A DNA stretch of 64,000 nucleotides, from assembly GCA_029891345.1 (NCBI GenBank), contig CM057002.1:61804777-61868776 (forward strand), given 5' to 3'. A program made the position numbers and the translations under genes. This stretch comes from Dryococelus australis. Lineage: Eukaryota > Arthropoda > Insecta > Phasmatodea > Phasmatidae. This document shows positions 23,231-35,370 of the stretch, in pieces. How positions within the stretch are numbered: the stretch's first letter is position 1; every line of letters starts with the position of its first letter. Under the pieces are notes generated by a model that was given only the letters and a program-made list of their open reading frames with translations, had not been told where the DNA came from and did no database searches.

Positions 23231-25422
23231 TATTATCTGAACGGCGTGCAGCTTAATTTTTTGAGTTTTTCTGAATTTGAATCCCGGACAAGTCACTCGT
23301 GTATTTTAATTGTCGTTGTATTGTTTCACATGTTCCTGATTTCATCGCCAATGATAGTTCTGTCAATGAGGCGTAAACGACTACCTACCATATAAGACTA
23401 AATTTATTTGCACCCATGGAAAGAAAAGTAGGTTAATTAGTTATCAGTCATTCTTGTTTGGAATTGTTTTTGAATTTTTCTGTCGCAGATTGAAACTAAA
23501 CCAAACTTGTACTCTGCGGCTACGCCTGTCTTGAATCTGCATTTGCCAACGAAATGTTGTCTGTAAAATGGAATCAGCCATTTATTCCGAAGTCCACTAC
23601 ATTAAGAAATATCATATACTTAATCATATCTAAGCGGAGATCTCATTGTTGTGCGTACAACTTGGTCCCGATGCCACTGCTTTGATTTAGTTGTGTCGTG
23701 ATTATTGTAACTTGTCGAACACAGGAGCAGTATGCACCGTCGTGGAGAAATGCTTGAACTGGCCACAGCACGCAGTTCAATGCTTTTGGAACAAGCCAGA
23801 AACAGTTATTCCCGGTAACTCTTAAATAAATATGTCCTCACAAAGATGTAAACGAAGCATAAACATGTGGGAGTAAGAAGTGCTCTCTACATCTGTCAAA
23901 CAACTATAACTGCTGTGCGACCTATCAGAAACGAGCACGAAGAAAATACAGTGATGGTGTGATTCGCCAATATTCATGAATTGAGTGCGTTTTACAGCCT
24001 TATTTTTGTGCGCTTCCGTTTAAACTATTTATCAGTTTTTTTTTTCTTTTCGTTTTTTTTTTTTAAACGTACACTACGAAAAATTAACAAGCAAAATAAA
24101 TTTCCACGTGTTCAGTAATTTAAGTAATTTTCAAACGCAGCACGTGCGGGTTCTTATTTTTGTAAACAGAGTGCAAATCGGATGGATTTTTATGTCTTTT
24201 ATTGGAATGCCGTTACTTCATTCTGCGCTACTTACTGACAAGCGAAGATGGGAAATGCCTGCGAATGACTGGCCAGCATGAAATGTCTGACAAAAAAAAA
24301 GTATAAAAACGTCTATCCTTTCAACGCGCCTACTGTAACTACGTCAGCTTAACGCTTCGAAGTAACCTTAGATAATACATTAATTACGGAATTTTGTAAC
24401 AAAATTATGGCTGCGTGTATGTAAAATAACAATTTTGATTTTTTTTTCAATGCGATAATGATAAAAATGTATTCATAACGTTGGCTTCCATATAAAAAAA
24501 ATGTGTCACGTGATAACCCAAGTTCTTCAACATTACAGATCAATTACACTAAGTAACCTATAGAAAAAAATCTTCTCCTTTTGTTTATTGTTGCCGTCAG
24601 TCATATTTGCTATTTCGTAGCATAAACCAACGAACAAGATTCCGAAGCATTTGTGGTCGTGGAGCGAATACGCAGTAGAGTGCGAATTACAATTGCGCGG
24701 TAACCAATCTCTTAGTGTCCAAACATTGAATTGCTTTCTTCTCACAAAACTGACAAAAAAACCGTGACTTCGAATAAGATCAAATTAATGTTTGCTTGAA
24801 TAAGTACTTCGGCAAGTTAGCCCACAACTTTTGACTTGAATTTTAACGCCAACGAGATAAACTCAAATTACGCAAAATGTTATTTATTTTCGTAAAATCG
24901 TGGGTTTACTGTAAAACCAGATGAAAACAAACGGCAAGGCGCCACTTGAACATGTGATAGTTGCAACCGCGATTCTCCAGTTGATGCGTAAATTAAAGAT
25001 AAGGTAAACAGATCTTCATCCTCTGTGCATGCCCCACGCACGACATTAGCTATAGAATGTCCATAATAACCGTCAAGTTCACGTGTTGCAAACAATGATG
25101 CGACGCCGACGTTTTTTTTTTTTTTTTTGTATTTGGCTTTAACCACAAACCCGCGCTTTTTACGAAACATACCTAATGACGCGTTACCACCAAGTCAGAA
25201 GTATTGCACTAGCATATCAGTGTCCTTAGCTTAGTCAACAGTTCGCTGATCTAAACTGAAGTCTCGTGGCTTCGACAGAAATTCAGGAAAAAAAATAAAC
25301 TGGTCGATATTGGGACACAACGCTGAGATGTGCCAATGTTTGGGGACATGGGCACAACGCAAAACTCAAACATCAGCCCAGGGGGTTAAAGCTCTATAGG
25401 GTTTTCGTGGGCCACTAAATTA
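23231..25422. other. Noncoding stretch, nothing recognised
   Basis: Short frames, T- and A-runs only. No splice-bounded exon or repeat end could be supported. Confidence 0.4.
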
Positions 25423-26037
25423 TTAGGTAGAATGACTTTACCAACTGTTGAAAAAATGAAAATAATGCTCTTTAATAAAGAAAGTTGTATATTTTATAAA
25501 TAATATAATTTTATTTGTAAATATACTTAACTCAGAAGTAAATTAAGTTTAATTATTCTCATAATTATTCATAAAATATATAATTTTTATGTAGGCATGC
25601 ACTGTCAGCGCCTGAGCGTTGAGTGGTTCACTTGTTTTTATCCCGTTGTTATGTTCGTTGCTGGAGAAGGTGGAGTTGATGTTTGCAACCGATTGAAGGA
25701 ATTGGAATAATTGAACTTTATTAAATTTTCAAATGCTGATTGCCTAAGAATAAATGGTACAAGAGTTATTGATATCAGCGACAATTACTTTTTAAAAGAA
25801 AGAAATATGTACAATTAACATTTTAATAAACGATTGTGCAGTTAACAGAGTAGCCAACCTATGTATTCTCAAACATCTATTGTTAAACACGCATTTAGTT
25901 CCATTTTACCGTTTGTAAATACAGCATTTAATTATAACGATTTTACCAAATTGTTATTAGCATTAACTAAAACGTCTGTCTGAAAATTGAAATAATTATT
26001 TTTAAGAGTTGTACAGTTGGCAACAAATTCTACCTAA
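25423..26037. mobile_element. MITE of 615 bp with TTAGGTAGAA ends and TA duplication
   Basis: The left end is ttaggtagaatgactttacc followed by aactgt. The right end, reverse complemented, is ttaggtagaatttgttgcca followed by actgt. TA lies just outside both ends (25,421-25,422 and 26,038-26,039). The interior is AT-rich and has no coding capacity. The termini are unlike the TAGGCTGTTCAC family. A Tc1/mariner-type helper is an inference from the TA duplication. Confidence 0.7.
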
Positions 26038-28184
26038 TAGAGGGAAATAACGGCTCACCAAAATAGCATTGAGCTTCGTCTGTTTATCTTACTTGCTTTG
26101 TGCATCAGCCTACCTCATATTTAGTCTATGGACAGAGCAACTCATCGAGTTTATTGGACGTACGTGCATTCAGACACTTCTTTGTGACAAATTTAAAAAA
26201 AAAACGGAATTATCTGTGCTATAACTTACTATAACGATAATTGCGTTCACAAGGTCGTAGCGTCACTTAACGGAATTTTAAGTAGAAAATAGCGTGTACT
26301 CGATTGAAGTTGCACACGCTGTGTTCGAGAGGCAGGAGAAGACTTCAACGCACGAACTGTTGTAAGCATGAGGAAAAAAGGGAGGGGGGGGACACGGAAA
26401 CAGGCCCCCACTAGACACTTCCTCCCCCCCCTCTCTTTTCACCAATAAGTCAAATAAGAAGACGCTATATGGACCTATTGCGGCGACTAATCCGTTTCAC
26501 GTTCGTTCATATAGAATACATATTGCTGATCAGCTGCCACATTGTTGTCATCCGAGGAGCCCGTTACACGTTACGTGAACTTAAGATCTCGTGAATGGTT
26601 TGGAAAGTCTCCATTTCGTAGTGCCACTACGAGAAGTTTCTTGACATACAGCAGTTCCCGTTTCGTTTCTTCAGCGTATTGCTGTGGCAAGTTCTACGTT
26701 CGACTGACAGCTTCGCTCAAGTCTATAAGACTGAGTAACGATAGTGCTTGGATTTTCTCTGGTCCCGGGAAAAGAAATCTGCTCTTGTCCAGCTTTTTAT
26801 CTCTCGCTCCTCTCTGTCAAAAGACATTAGATTACCTATAAACACGAATGCTTTGTTTGCCGAATGTTGGGTGCCAGTAAATCTGTCAGCCACTATTCTA
26901 GAAAAAGGTTACGACGAAGCTGTAGAGGTATTGTGTGTTAAAATTCAGCTTGTGGTTATGAACCATGCAGAATGTTTCAAATGTGAAGCGAACAAGTACC
27001 ACGCCATCAGGGTTGTCAGATATCCGGAAAGGAAAATCAGTACATGTGATGACGACATTGTTTTTCCGTCTCATCCTAAATTAACAAAGGTCTTATGCAA
27101 GTTCAACAGAGGCACATATAATAAACCTTACTTTCATGCTAATACATGTACTACACAGAGCCAAATTGTATATACATTTAATTTTGAAAATACATGTAGA
27201 ATATATCCAATTTTTGTTCATATACGTTTTCTTTCCTGTCTTTGGAAAATTTCACAAATATAATTATTTGGATGCGAAGAGTGTGTTTGAATAGAATACG
27301 CGTTTCTTCAAAGGATGCTACGATCACTGATTTGTAATCGCATTAATTTTGCTATTGCTAGGTAGTGCAGTTGATCTTAAAAATCGGAACATTGAGCATT
27401 CTGTTACAAACAAGAACTGTACGCACAACAAAATGAGGAAAATAGGAATTGTCATGGCTAATCCTGTACATCTGGACACCCTACATGTCACAGAATTGTA
27501 TATAACTTTCAGATATGCATATATGAAAGTCGTGAGCACATTCAGATATAATTATTGTTTTTTTTTTTTACGATTTATTAATAAAACCTATACACATGCA
27601 AACACAACACCGGATTCCCGGAATTATTATTATTTGGTGATCGTTATAAGTAACTGGGGGAGATTATTTCAAATAACAAGATTACAACTGCAGAAAAACT
27701 ATTTGAAAAACGGTTTACTGTATCAGTAATGTCTACTTCCGAATAGCTTTCACGAATCATTTCACTCCCAACCACTGTAATGTTGTATGTTTCTGTTTTC
27801 CTGTGTATATTATATACGATATATCCTAGGTAATGCAATTCAGTAAACTGAAATAATCATGTTCCAGCCAAGTAGAATTACGAATTTATGTTGGGAAGCA
27901 ATAGGTGTTACGAAACATGGCGTAAATACCTTCACGTTACTTGGATTGACATTATCCAGTTGTGCTTATCGAGTAAATGGCAGGTCCTGCATATCCTGAG
28001 GACTGTATGGTGAGGCACGGATCAGTAGTGCAATAAGGTCGATGCTGGCCAGCGTATCTAATACGGGGTCACCTCTACGCGCAAGGCACTGAACTGGTGT
28101 GCGCATTTTTCGTCCGGTAATGTGCAACAATGGACTTTGAGCGATGACCGTAACATATTGTTGGTAAAAAAAAAAAAAAACTAG
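26038..28184. other. Noncoding stretch with unsupported long frames
   Basis: Plus-strand frames at 26,542-26,841 (99 codons), 26,748-27,263 (171 codons) and 27,349-27,729 (126 codons) are open but show no domain, composition bias or splice context. I do not recognise them and consider them chance frames. Nothing else was seen. Confidence 0.4.
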
Positions 28185-28487
28185 ACTGGGGAGTGAACCC
28201 AGGGCGAGGCAACACTCTCCGAGCTATGGGCTTTCCATAGCTGGGACCCGTAGTCGCCCGTCATCCCCGGACATGACATGAAGCGAGACCCTAGGATGGA
28301 GAGGCGCTAGAATGCAAGGGCGGGGAGAAACGGGAGTACCCCGAGATAACCCGCCGGCAAGCGGCATCGTCCAGCACGATTCCCACATGCGAGAATCCGG
28401 GAGTGAACCCGCCGGGTATCGAATCCGGATCCCCATGGTGGAAGGTGAGAGCTCTAGCAATTGCGCCACCGCTGCCCCAATTTTGCT
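28185..28487 (-). repeat. Composite tRNA-derived SINE with two head-like segments
   Basis: On the minus strand the element starts ggggcagcggtggcgcaatt (A box) and gattcgatacccggcg (B box). It then has gtgggaatcgtgctggacga and ctcggggtactcccgtttct, the body shared with the other SINEs. Further on, a second tRNA-like stretch reads catagctcggagag (A-box-like) and ctgggttcactcccca (B-box-like). It ends in a T14-15 run (28,166-28,180 as A on plus) that would act as a polymerase III stop. Confidence 0.6.
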
Positions 28488-29715
28488 GGTGAAAAGTCTT
28501 AGCAAATACTTATGACGCCGTGTATCGTATATGGGTTAGTATGTGTTCAGTTTCATCGCTCTATAAAGACCATTTTGAATACAGATAAATATATTAACAC
28601 ATTTTAAAGTGTTTTCGTAAATCTTCAGGATTTAAACTCGCTGCAGTACAACTAATGCGTGATTTTTAAATGTATTTTTTTTTTTTTGCTATTAAATTTT
28701 TTTAAACCCTGAGTAGCTACTTACATTTCGCTATCACATAAACACGAGATCAAATAAGTAGCGTGAGCTCACGACACAAGTAACAGACTAGAGAGCATTG
28801 TATTTAAATACTGACTATATGTTCGTCCTTTCACAACAATAATAAAGTATGTAAGGAGCAGATTTGATTCCGAGGACTCGCTAAGGGCCTCCCATACCTC
28901 TCCACTCTCTTCTGTGAAAATTTGAAGTTGTGTTCAGTAATTAATTAATAAGTATAGGCCCCAAATTCAAAGTATGGAGGAGCGACGGAGAAATGCTTTT
29001 AAAAATAATGGTAGTAAAATTATAAAATGAGAAAGAACACTGTAGAACGGGAGGTGGCTTCCAATGGACCACTCACTTAACCTGACTGTACATTATGCAG
29101 AATAAATTATAAAGTTGTATACACACACACTCAGAATTATCAGATAAGTACGATTCATGTTGCATGTGAAAGAACGTATATAATTTGTAACAATGTGAAA
29201 TATTTTGCTAGAATTTTTTAATTAAATTTTTTTTAAATAATTTAATAAAGGTAAATGTTTAGTAAAAATTTAAGTGCATTCCCATTTCATATGTTTTACA
29301 AAGCAAAATAACATTTAAAAAATACTTCATTAAGCAAGACCATTTTAATGATTGCTCTAGTTTTATGTATTTAAAAAATTAGAAACAATGTTTTACAAAT
29401 ATTTTTAATAACTTATTTCGCGCACATCCACTTCAGCCACAAAAATTATAATTTGAAGAATAATGTCAGTACAACATTTTGTTACATGCAACCGTAGTAA
29501 TTGTTATGGCTGTCGTACTTGAAGAAGGGCCTCTACCGATTCTTTAAAAATTAAAATAAATAAACTCCAGTAAAACACTTTACAGTGTTACGAAATATAT
29601 GCATCGTTCTTTCAGATGCAGCATATGTAAGTCGTATTTTCTAATCAATTTTGGTAGTCGGCGAACTGTTTTCTAATGAGTTTTGCGCGTTGTGCAGTTG
29701 GGTGCACTGTTCTTC
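28488..29715. other. Noncoding stretch, nothing recognised
   Basis: Very AT-rich, with long A/T runs; no feature can be supported. Confidence 0.45.
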
Positions 29716-29985
29716 TATAAGCTGTTCACAGTTAAGTGAGCACTTGTGAAACCAACTTTTGAAAAACGTCACACTGCTTCTACCTGCATACATTATAACG
29801 GGCACAACTGACTAACATGTTCCCAGTAAAGTTGGTACAGATCGAGGGAAAGCTGTACCACGTCCTACCGTTCAATTTAAAATGTAAGCTATAATCCATA
29901 ACTTTTCTGAAGCCCTAATAGGATATCCCTGGGCCTCATGCAAGCTAAGTTTAACTAAGTCTGGAAGATTACGCCAGAGGACAAC
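29716..29985 (-). mobile_element. Degraded antisense copy of the 420-bp MITE class
   Basis: It begins ataagctgttcacagttaag, the inverted right terminus of the class. It continues with cccagtaaagttggtac and ends with ggaagattacgcc, which aligns to the subterminal part of the left end. The far terminus is missing. Confidence 0.55.
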
Positions 29986-30063
29986 ACACCGCTTTCCTGC
30001 GCACTCAGTTGTAATATTATTTTACATGACAACTATTTATTACTAGGCGCTACCAACACACGT

Positions 30064-30079
30064 CCCCCCCCCCCCCCCC
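30064..30079. repeat. C16 homopolymer
   Basis: An uninterrupted run of 16 C followed by aacccttccctcc. It is one of several unusually long C/G runs in the window. Confidence 0.9.
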
Positions 30080-30435
30080 AACCCTTCCCTCCACACTTTT
30101 TATTCGTGTTTATTATAAAAGAAATATTATAATGTATACATAAAATATAGTAAAAATTAAATTTCACGAAAAATAAGATACGTCTGTCTTTACAAAGGTA
30201 TAAAAGACTTGATACGCAGCACATTTGGGAAATAACTAAATGTGTAATATATGGGGTGTTTTTTCAAAGGTTTGTGTTAAGACATCCAAAGAAACCGTGA
30301 ATGGACTACATATATACATTTTGTTTACACTGAAATGAATAATTCTGGTTTCCGGTTTTATATGCGTTTAAATTAAAAAAGTAAATAACTCACCAAATAT
30401 TTACTTTTATAGTAATTTGACAGTGTTTCAATTGA

Positions 30436-30535
30436 CCGAGGCGTTAATAAAGTGGCGGAAGAATACGCCATGTGCATACAATAAGATCTTAAGCAGGACT
30501 TTAAAAAGTGCTCGGTCTACAGTGGACAGGTTACT
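30436..30535 (-). mobile_element. Terminal fragment of an antisense 420-bp MITE
   Basis: The piece agtggcggaagaatacgcca, then agatcttaagcaggacttt, then aaaagtgctcggtctacagt matches the subterminal and terminal left end of the 420-bp class in reverse orientation. It abuts another antisense copy starting at 30,536. Confidence 0.55.
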
Positions 30536-30943
30536 AAAGGTTTTTCACGATAAAGTGAGCACTTTTGAAATCAGCCTTCGCAAAAAGTCACTGCTGCTAC
30601 CTGCATATATTTTAAGGGATGCACTGAGTGACATGTGCCCAGTAAAATTGGTAACGCTGTAGGGAAAGTAGTTCTAGATTTAAACGTTAAATAAAAAGTG
30701 TTAGGTAACCATTTAAAGCGACATAAATTAATTAATTCGCTTCCTTTTTGTTTACTAATGCATTGAAGTGTAAAAATAAGCAGTTTTTGTGAGATTTTCC
30801 TTTTCTAATAATTTCACAGTTTCACTTGACCGACGCATGAATAAAGTGATGAGGCCCACGGCAACGTTAATTTTACATAAGGCGGAAGAATACACAACGT
30901 GCATACAAGTAGATCTTAAGCAAGGCTTTCAAAAAGGCTACAC
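30536..30943 (-). mobile_element. Antisense copy of the 420-bp MITE, one end lost
   Basis: It starts aaaggtttttcacgataaag, the inverted right terminus with decay. It matches 8392-8806 in reverse along its length (for example cccagtaaaattggtaac and aagcagtttttgtgag regions). It ends at gcaaggctttcaaaaaggc, just before the terminal gtgaacagccta would be expected. Confidence 0.65.
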
Positions 30944-31215
30944 TAACTTAAATAAACGACTCACTCACCGCACAGAAGACAAATGCGCTAATGCAGCTCA
31001 TCTCTCCCGCCGAATCTGCAGCGACCTCGTTCTTGTATACATATATATATGTCCTCGCAAGGCGCTGCGCCGACCGGCGACCCGCGGACATATTTAAAAC
31101 AAACATCAGGTATTCAATGTTTCTCCCGCAGTTATGTGTTTATTGCGCCCTTGACCCGCCGTCGAACAATGCGTGCTTTAGTGGTGGGGAGATGCGGCAG
31201 GGACATCCGTAGGTA

Positions 31216-31454
31216 TAGGCTGTTCACGATAATGCGAGCACTTCTTAAGGCCCTCCCAACAGGCATTAACAGCTAATAAATATATCTTATTGCATACTCA
31301 TGCCTTAAATTTTGATGGTGGTGAAATATATACACTGTTTGTCATTGGTGTCATTGCAATGTTTATATTAGAAAGCAGCAGGAAGATGTAAATTATATGA
31401 AAGGAAAAATTTATAAGGGCCTTAAAAAGTGCTCACTTTACCGTGAACAGCCTA
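31216..31454 (+). mobile_element. MITE, 239 bp class, TA target duplication
   Basis: It starts taggctgttcacgataatgc and ends gctcactttaccgtgaac followed by agccta. TA flanks both ends (31,214-31,215 and 31,455-31,456). The interior is noncoding. Confidence 0.85.
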
Positions 31455-32077
31455 TAACTCTGGAGCGATGCTGATGTCAGCAGAAAGGACTTGAGAAAGT
31501 TTCTCATTTGCCAGTTCTGTTTTGTTTCATGCACATCGCTTCTGTTCGTATTCTATAACATCAAGTAAACTGCGAGGCAAAAAAAACTATGAAGGTCCCC
31601 CCTCCCTGCCCGCTAACCCAGCCGCTGTTTATACCCGACTACGGCGAAGCAAAGGAAGGGTTATGATTTTAACGCGATATGTATGCATGTTAAATTTCGG
31701 ATGTTCCACTGTAGATCGCACATATGGCACCGATTTTGATAAATGAGGTGTCTATAGACGTCTTGTGATAGCCCGAGTGTCATAGGATATGGCACAATTA
31801 AGAAAATTTAAGATGGCGGCCGTGAAAAACTATATGGCGCCACAGGTAAAGTTAACTCGCGCAAGCATTTCATTCGCGGCTTATTTTGGAAGTATGTGTC
31901 ATTAATGTTTTACGATAATTTCAATTTAAGATTAATAATATGTAGGTTAAGTGTTAATAATTGTCAACCTATATGCGTGTAGTTAAAATTTTTAAGGTAT
32001 CCGGATGTATAGTTATACAAAATGCCTCTAGGACGTAAAACAATTTTTGTTGTCGTTTTACTATTTCTACAAAAAAA
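31455..32077. other. Noncoding stretch with a dispersed-repeat look
   Basis: No gene is seen. The segments cccgactacggcgaagcaaa and aagatggcggccgtg resemble phrases found in high-copy arthropod repeats and in the tandem array at 21.7-23.2 kb. No boundaries could be set. Confidence 0.35.
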
Positions 32078-33523
32078 TTAAGTTATAAAAACTAAAACCC
32101 GACTACTCAAAAGTAAAAAACAAGTCTTCAGTTAGTGTACGAGTACAATTATAACGCTGTGGTCACACTTTACATACATGGGGGATACAGGGGGGGGGGG
32201 GAATTACTTGCAATTTTGTGTCACTTTTAAATTCTAACTAAGTCTGGCTGAATGCAGTGACAAATGGAAGGCAGAGGTTTTGCTCAGCAATGGGACACAA
32301 CAGGGAAGTGAAGAGATTTGGACGGCTCTTATCATCGAATTCAGCGTGGTGAGTGCGAAGCAGCGCCGGAACGAAAGGGCGGGGGAAACGGGAGATCCCC
32401 GAGAAAAGCCCGCCTACCAACGACATCGTCCGGCACGATTCCCACATCCGGAGTGACCCGGCCGGAGATTGAACCCGGATCGCCTTGGTGGAAGGCGAGC
32501 AGACTAACCGCTCAGCCACCGTGACCCCAGACACAAAAGACGAATAATAAAATGATAAGTACGTATAACAAACGATTAATTGAGCATATCAATCCATTTA
32601 ACCACACACATCACTTTACAGAACTGCCCCTTTTTATGGTTCCGTAATCAACAAGGTAGTGGCGTTTATCCCATAGACGCAAGGTAAGCATTGCTTACAT
32701 TGGAAATGTTTGACCCTTTATAGTTTTCGCCGTAAGTTCAAATTTAAACTCATTTAGTTCTGAGTTTCCCGTTTCCGATTCGAGAACCAGAGTTTTCGCA
32801 GCTCCCGTACTGTACACGCATAGTGCTGCTATCTAGTATTTATTTCCACAAACGGGAGCGACTAGCGATGAATCGAACTCGCGAGCGAGTTACCCTGCCA
32901 CGTTCCTTCCGCAGGGTAAGCAGTCGTTCTGTTTGCGTCCTCAAGTCCTCATTTGGATGAAAGTGTTCGGGAAAACAGGAGTTCTCTTATAATTTGTAAT
33001 ATGCTCTCTAAATAATATCAAGTATAATTATTATTACATTCGTTCCGTTTCCGTTTTTATTACTAATGTTAGGTATTATAAAAAGGTAAATACATGTGGA
33101 GGATAAGCAAAGTTGGAAGTTGCATTTGCTAGTAGAAATTGAAAATGGAACCCCAGTCCGGCACTAGCAAATGTTATCTAAAGCACTCGAATATGTGGGC
33201 CTATTATTTTGCCTACCCTGTAAAAAAAAAAACTCACTACACCCCACTGCAACAATGAACCTTTATAAGATCATCAGGGCCATTCATTTGTCCATTCTGG
33301 AGTGTCTCAGCGATGTAGTTTCTACGGCACTGAAATGAAATGCATGACATTTAGCACATATATCTACTTTAATGAGATTTTTTCCCCTGTACCTCCCATA
33401 TATGTAAAGTGTCTTAAACGTCACGACGCATGACTATGGCTTTATGATTATACTCGTATACTTAACTGAAGACTGGTTTCTGACTTTTGAGTAGTCGGGT
33501 TTTAGACTTTTATAACTTCATTT
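32078..33523. mobile_element. Unit of 1.45 kb bounded by inverted arms of about 120-140 bp
   Basis: The left arm 32,078-32,195 (aaaacccgactactcaaaag, caagtcttcagtta, acactttacatacatggg) recurs inverted at 33,383-33,523 (cttttgagtagtcgggtttt, taactgaagactgg, cccatatatgtaaagtgt). Similarity is high in the arm core. The centre has no coding sequence and holds a SINE at 32,285-32,528. It may be a foldback or long-inverted-repeat element; the family is not recognised and no target duplication was identified. Confidence 0.6.
32285..32528 (-). repeat. tRNA-derived SINE, full length, inside the inverted unit
   Basis: Reverse complemented, the head reads acggtggctgagcggttag and gggttcaatctccggc. The body has gtgccggacgatgtcgttgg and tctcggggatctcccgtttc. 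The 3' domain has agagccgtccaaatctcttc. It is the same family as 6325-6592. Open frames on both strands here come from the repeat. Confidence 0.85.
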
Positions 33524-33861
33524 GATTTAAACACAAGACAATGTGAAGTGAACTGGTATGCTAATATAAACTGTATACGTCCTTCGTCATAAGGTAACTA
33601 ACTTCTCCGCATGCTTTCTTACGCATGCTCTGGTAGTTATTATTTCAGTACACCTTTACACACATCACATGCTGAGATAATTGGCAGGGGTGTGGAAAAG
33701 CACATATCAATGAACTGCGCACTTCTGTGCTTGAAATTAGGAATTGGGAATTAAGTGGTAAAGCATTACACATTTCTTGTTTCCGAGTGATCCCACTTCC
33801 TAAGGAATCATTTTAGTGACGTCAAACGAACACTAGAATGCGCTTAGAATAGCCCCTTTCG
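33524..33861. other. Noncoding stretch, nothing recognised
   Basis: No supportable feature between the inverted unit and the LINE relic. Confidence 0.4.
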
Positions 33862-34683
33862 TTAGTAAACGAAAATTCGAGTAATCACGAATATTTTTGT
33901 CGAGAGGAAACGAAACGAATAACTTTTATAATAAGTCCCCTGGTTACACCTGGTAGTCGTATGGCCATAATCGCCGCAGCGTTTGGGTTGTGGGACATCC
34001 TCGGGCGAGACTTGTGTCCAGTGGTTGTGTGTTAAAAATTTGGGTGTCTGCATTACCACGCCACGGAAAATGCTGATACCGACATTTGTAACTGTGCCAC
34101 CTGTGTTGGTTTGTTTATTAATTAAATTGTCTTATGTATGAAACCTGGATTCCTGCCTTTTGCAGCTCATCTATGATGTCATCTTCTGGGGTGCAGCGGT
34201 CAAGGCCCTTAATAATGGCTTTAGTGTTGCATTCGTCCGAGTGTGCGTGCGTGCGTGCGTGTAGAAGGCGATTTTATCTGCCTTCAGCCACTTAATTGTC
34301 TTGTTGTATCCCTCCCTTGTTTCAAAAGAGAACCAGAGCTCCTTCCCGCGAGTAAGTATATTTCTGAACTCAATGTTTCGATGTTCAAAAGATTGGGCGA
34401 CGTGTTTTAAAAGGTGCGTGTATTTGATAAATGTCGACACGTTGTTGTAGTGAGGTGTTTGCTGTGTGTCCGTGCGTGTTTGTGCCACCTGAGGCAGGTT
34501 TGAAAATGAAGTGGATGTGCCTACTGGAGTAGGTAGCAAAGGGAGCTTGGGCCTACCAGCCTTACGCCCCGAGACGGCAGTCAAATCGTCTTCCGCAGTT
34601 GTGTTCATGTTTTTTTGTTTTAGAGCTTCTTTCGTAGTCGTCGTCTCCCTTGTGCGCTTCATAGAGGATGACTCGGCCTCCAT
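33862..34683 (-). pseudogene. LINE (Jockey-like) ORF1, gag-like nucleic-acid-binding protein, broken
   Basis: In Jockey-type LINEs ORF1 coats the RNA intermediate. The first frame (34,683 to 34,171, 170 codons) has a basic, threonine-rich start, then GRKAGRPKLPLLP, and a region with KWLKADKIAFYTHARTHTR, the lead-in to a PRE_C2HC domain. After a shift near 34,200 another frame carries KGLDRCTPEDDIIDELQKAG, the PRE_C2HC core, and meets a stop near 34,110. A final frame (34,059-33,862) has PKRCGDYGHTTTRCNQG, a degenerate zinc knuckle. No reverse transcriptase ORF follows downstream, so the copy is 3'-truncated. The GC-rich leader lies at 34,684-35,370. Confidence 0.75.
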
Positions 34684-35370
34684 TTAATGTGTGTTGTTGT
34701 TGTTCTTCTTCTTCTTCTTCTCCATTTATGTGTGGGGAAAATCAGAAACTAAACAAACGTACAACTATCACAAAGAAAGTGAATGCGAGGTCCACCAGCT
34801 GACCGTATTCCCTGCGAATAGTTAACCAGGGTCAGGCTATACCAGAGGGGAGTTGCTCCCCAGGTGGTTCCAAGCGAGTTTAAAAACCCGACCACGGTAG
34901 TGCGAAGATGTCCTCACACGACGAGTCGCTCTCTTTAACTGTAGCTGTCTGGTCGATTTTTTTTTCTAAGCCTGCCATATTTCTAAGTGATAGGTGCGAG
35001 CCCGCGGTAGGGCAGGAGCTAAATGCGTCTCAGGACTGCGCCCCATACGCCTAAAAAGAAGGGAATTCATGCAAGGATGAGTGCATCTCGGCAAGAGGGA
35101 TTCGGCAGCCATGTCTAGACTTGAAGGCCGTGACTACCTCCCAGAGTAAACCTATAGCTGAGACTATGTTCTAGAAGGGGTACGGTAAAACCCGCACCGA
35201 CACAGTTAAATCCATACCGACATAAAAGACAAACTGTAGGAGCATTAATTAAAATGCTACAGGAAATAGCAAGTGTAGAATTTATAATGGTGTAATACGA
35301 CAGAAGAACTAGTAAAGAGGGGGCGGGCTTGTGGGCGCATGCTTTGGGGCACATGCGCTCTTGAGTTGGT
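34684..35370 (-). other. Probable 5' leader of the minus-strand LINE
   Basis: This CpG-containing stretch lies directly upstream of the ORF1 relic in its own orientation. It starts with a (GTT)n(CTT)n microsatellite at about 34,690-34,720. Composition differs sharply from the AT-rich surroundings. The assignment rests on position and composition only. The upstream limit is set by the presumed hAT end at 35,380. Confidence 0.45.

Noticed and set aside
26748..27263. Plus-strand frame of 171 codons
   Set aside because: No recognisable family, AT-rich codon pattern like the surrounding noncoding DNA, and overlapping frames of similar length.
28224..28515. Frames of 93 and 67 codons
   Set aside because: By-products of the SINE at 28,185-28,487.
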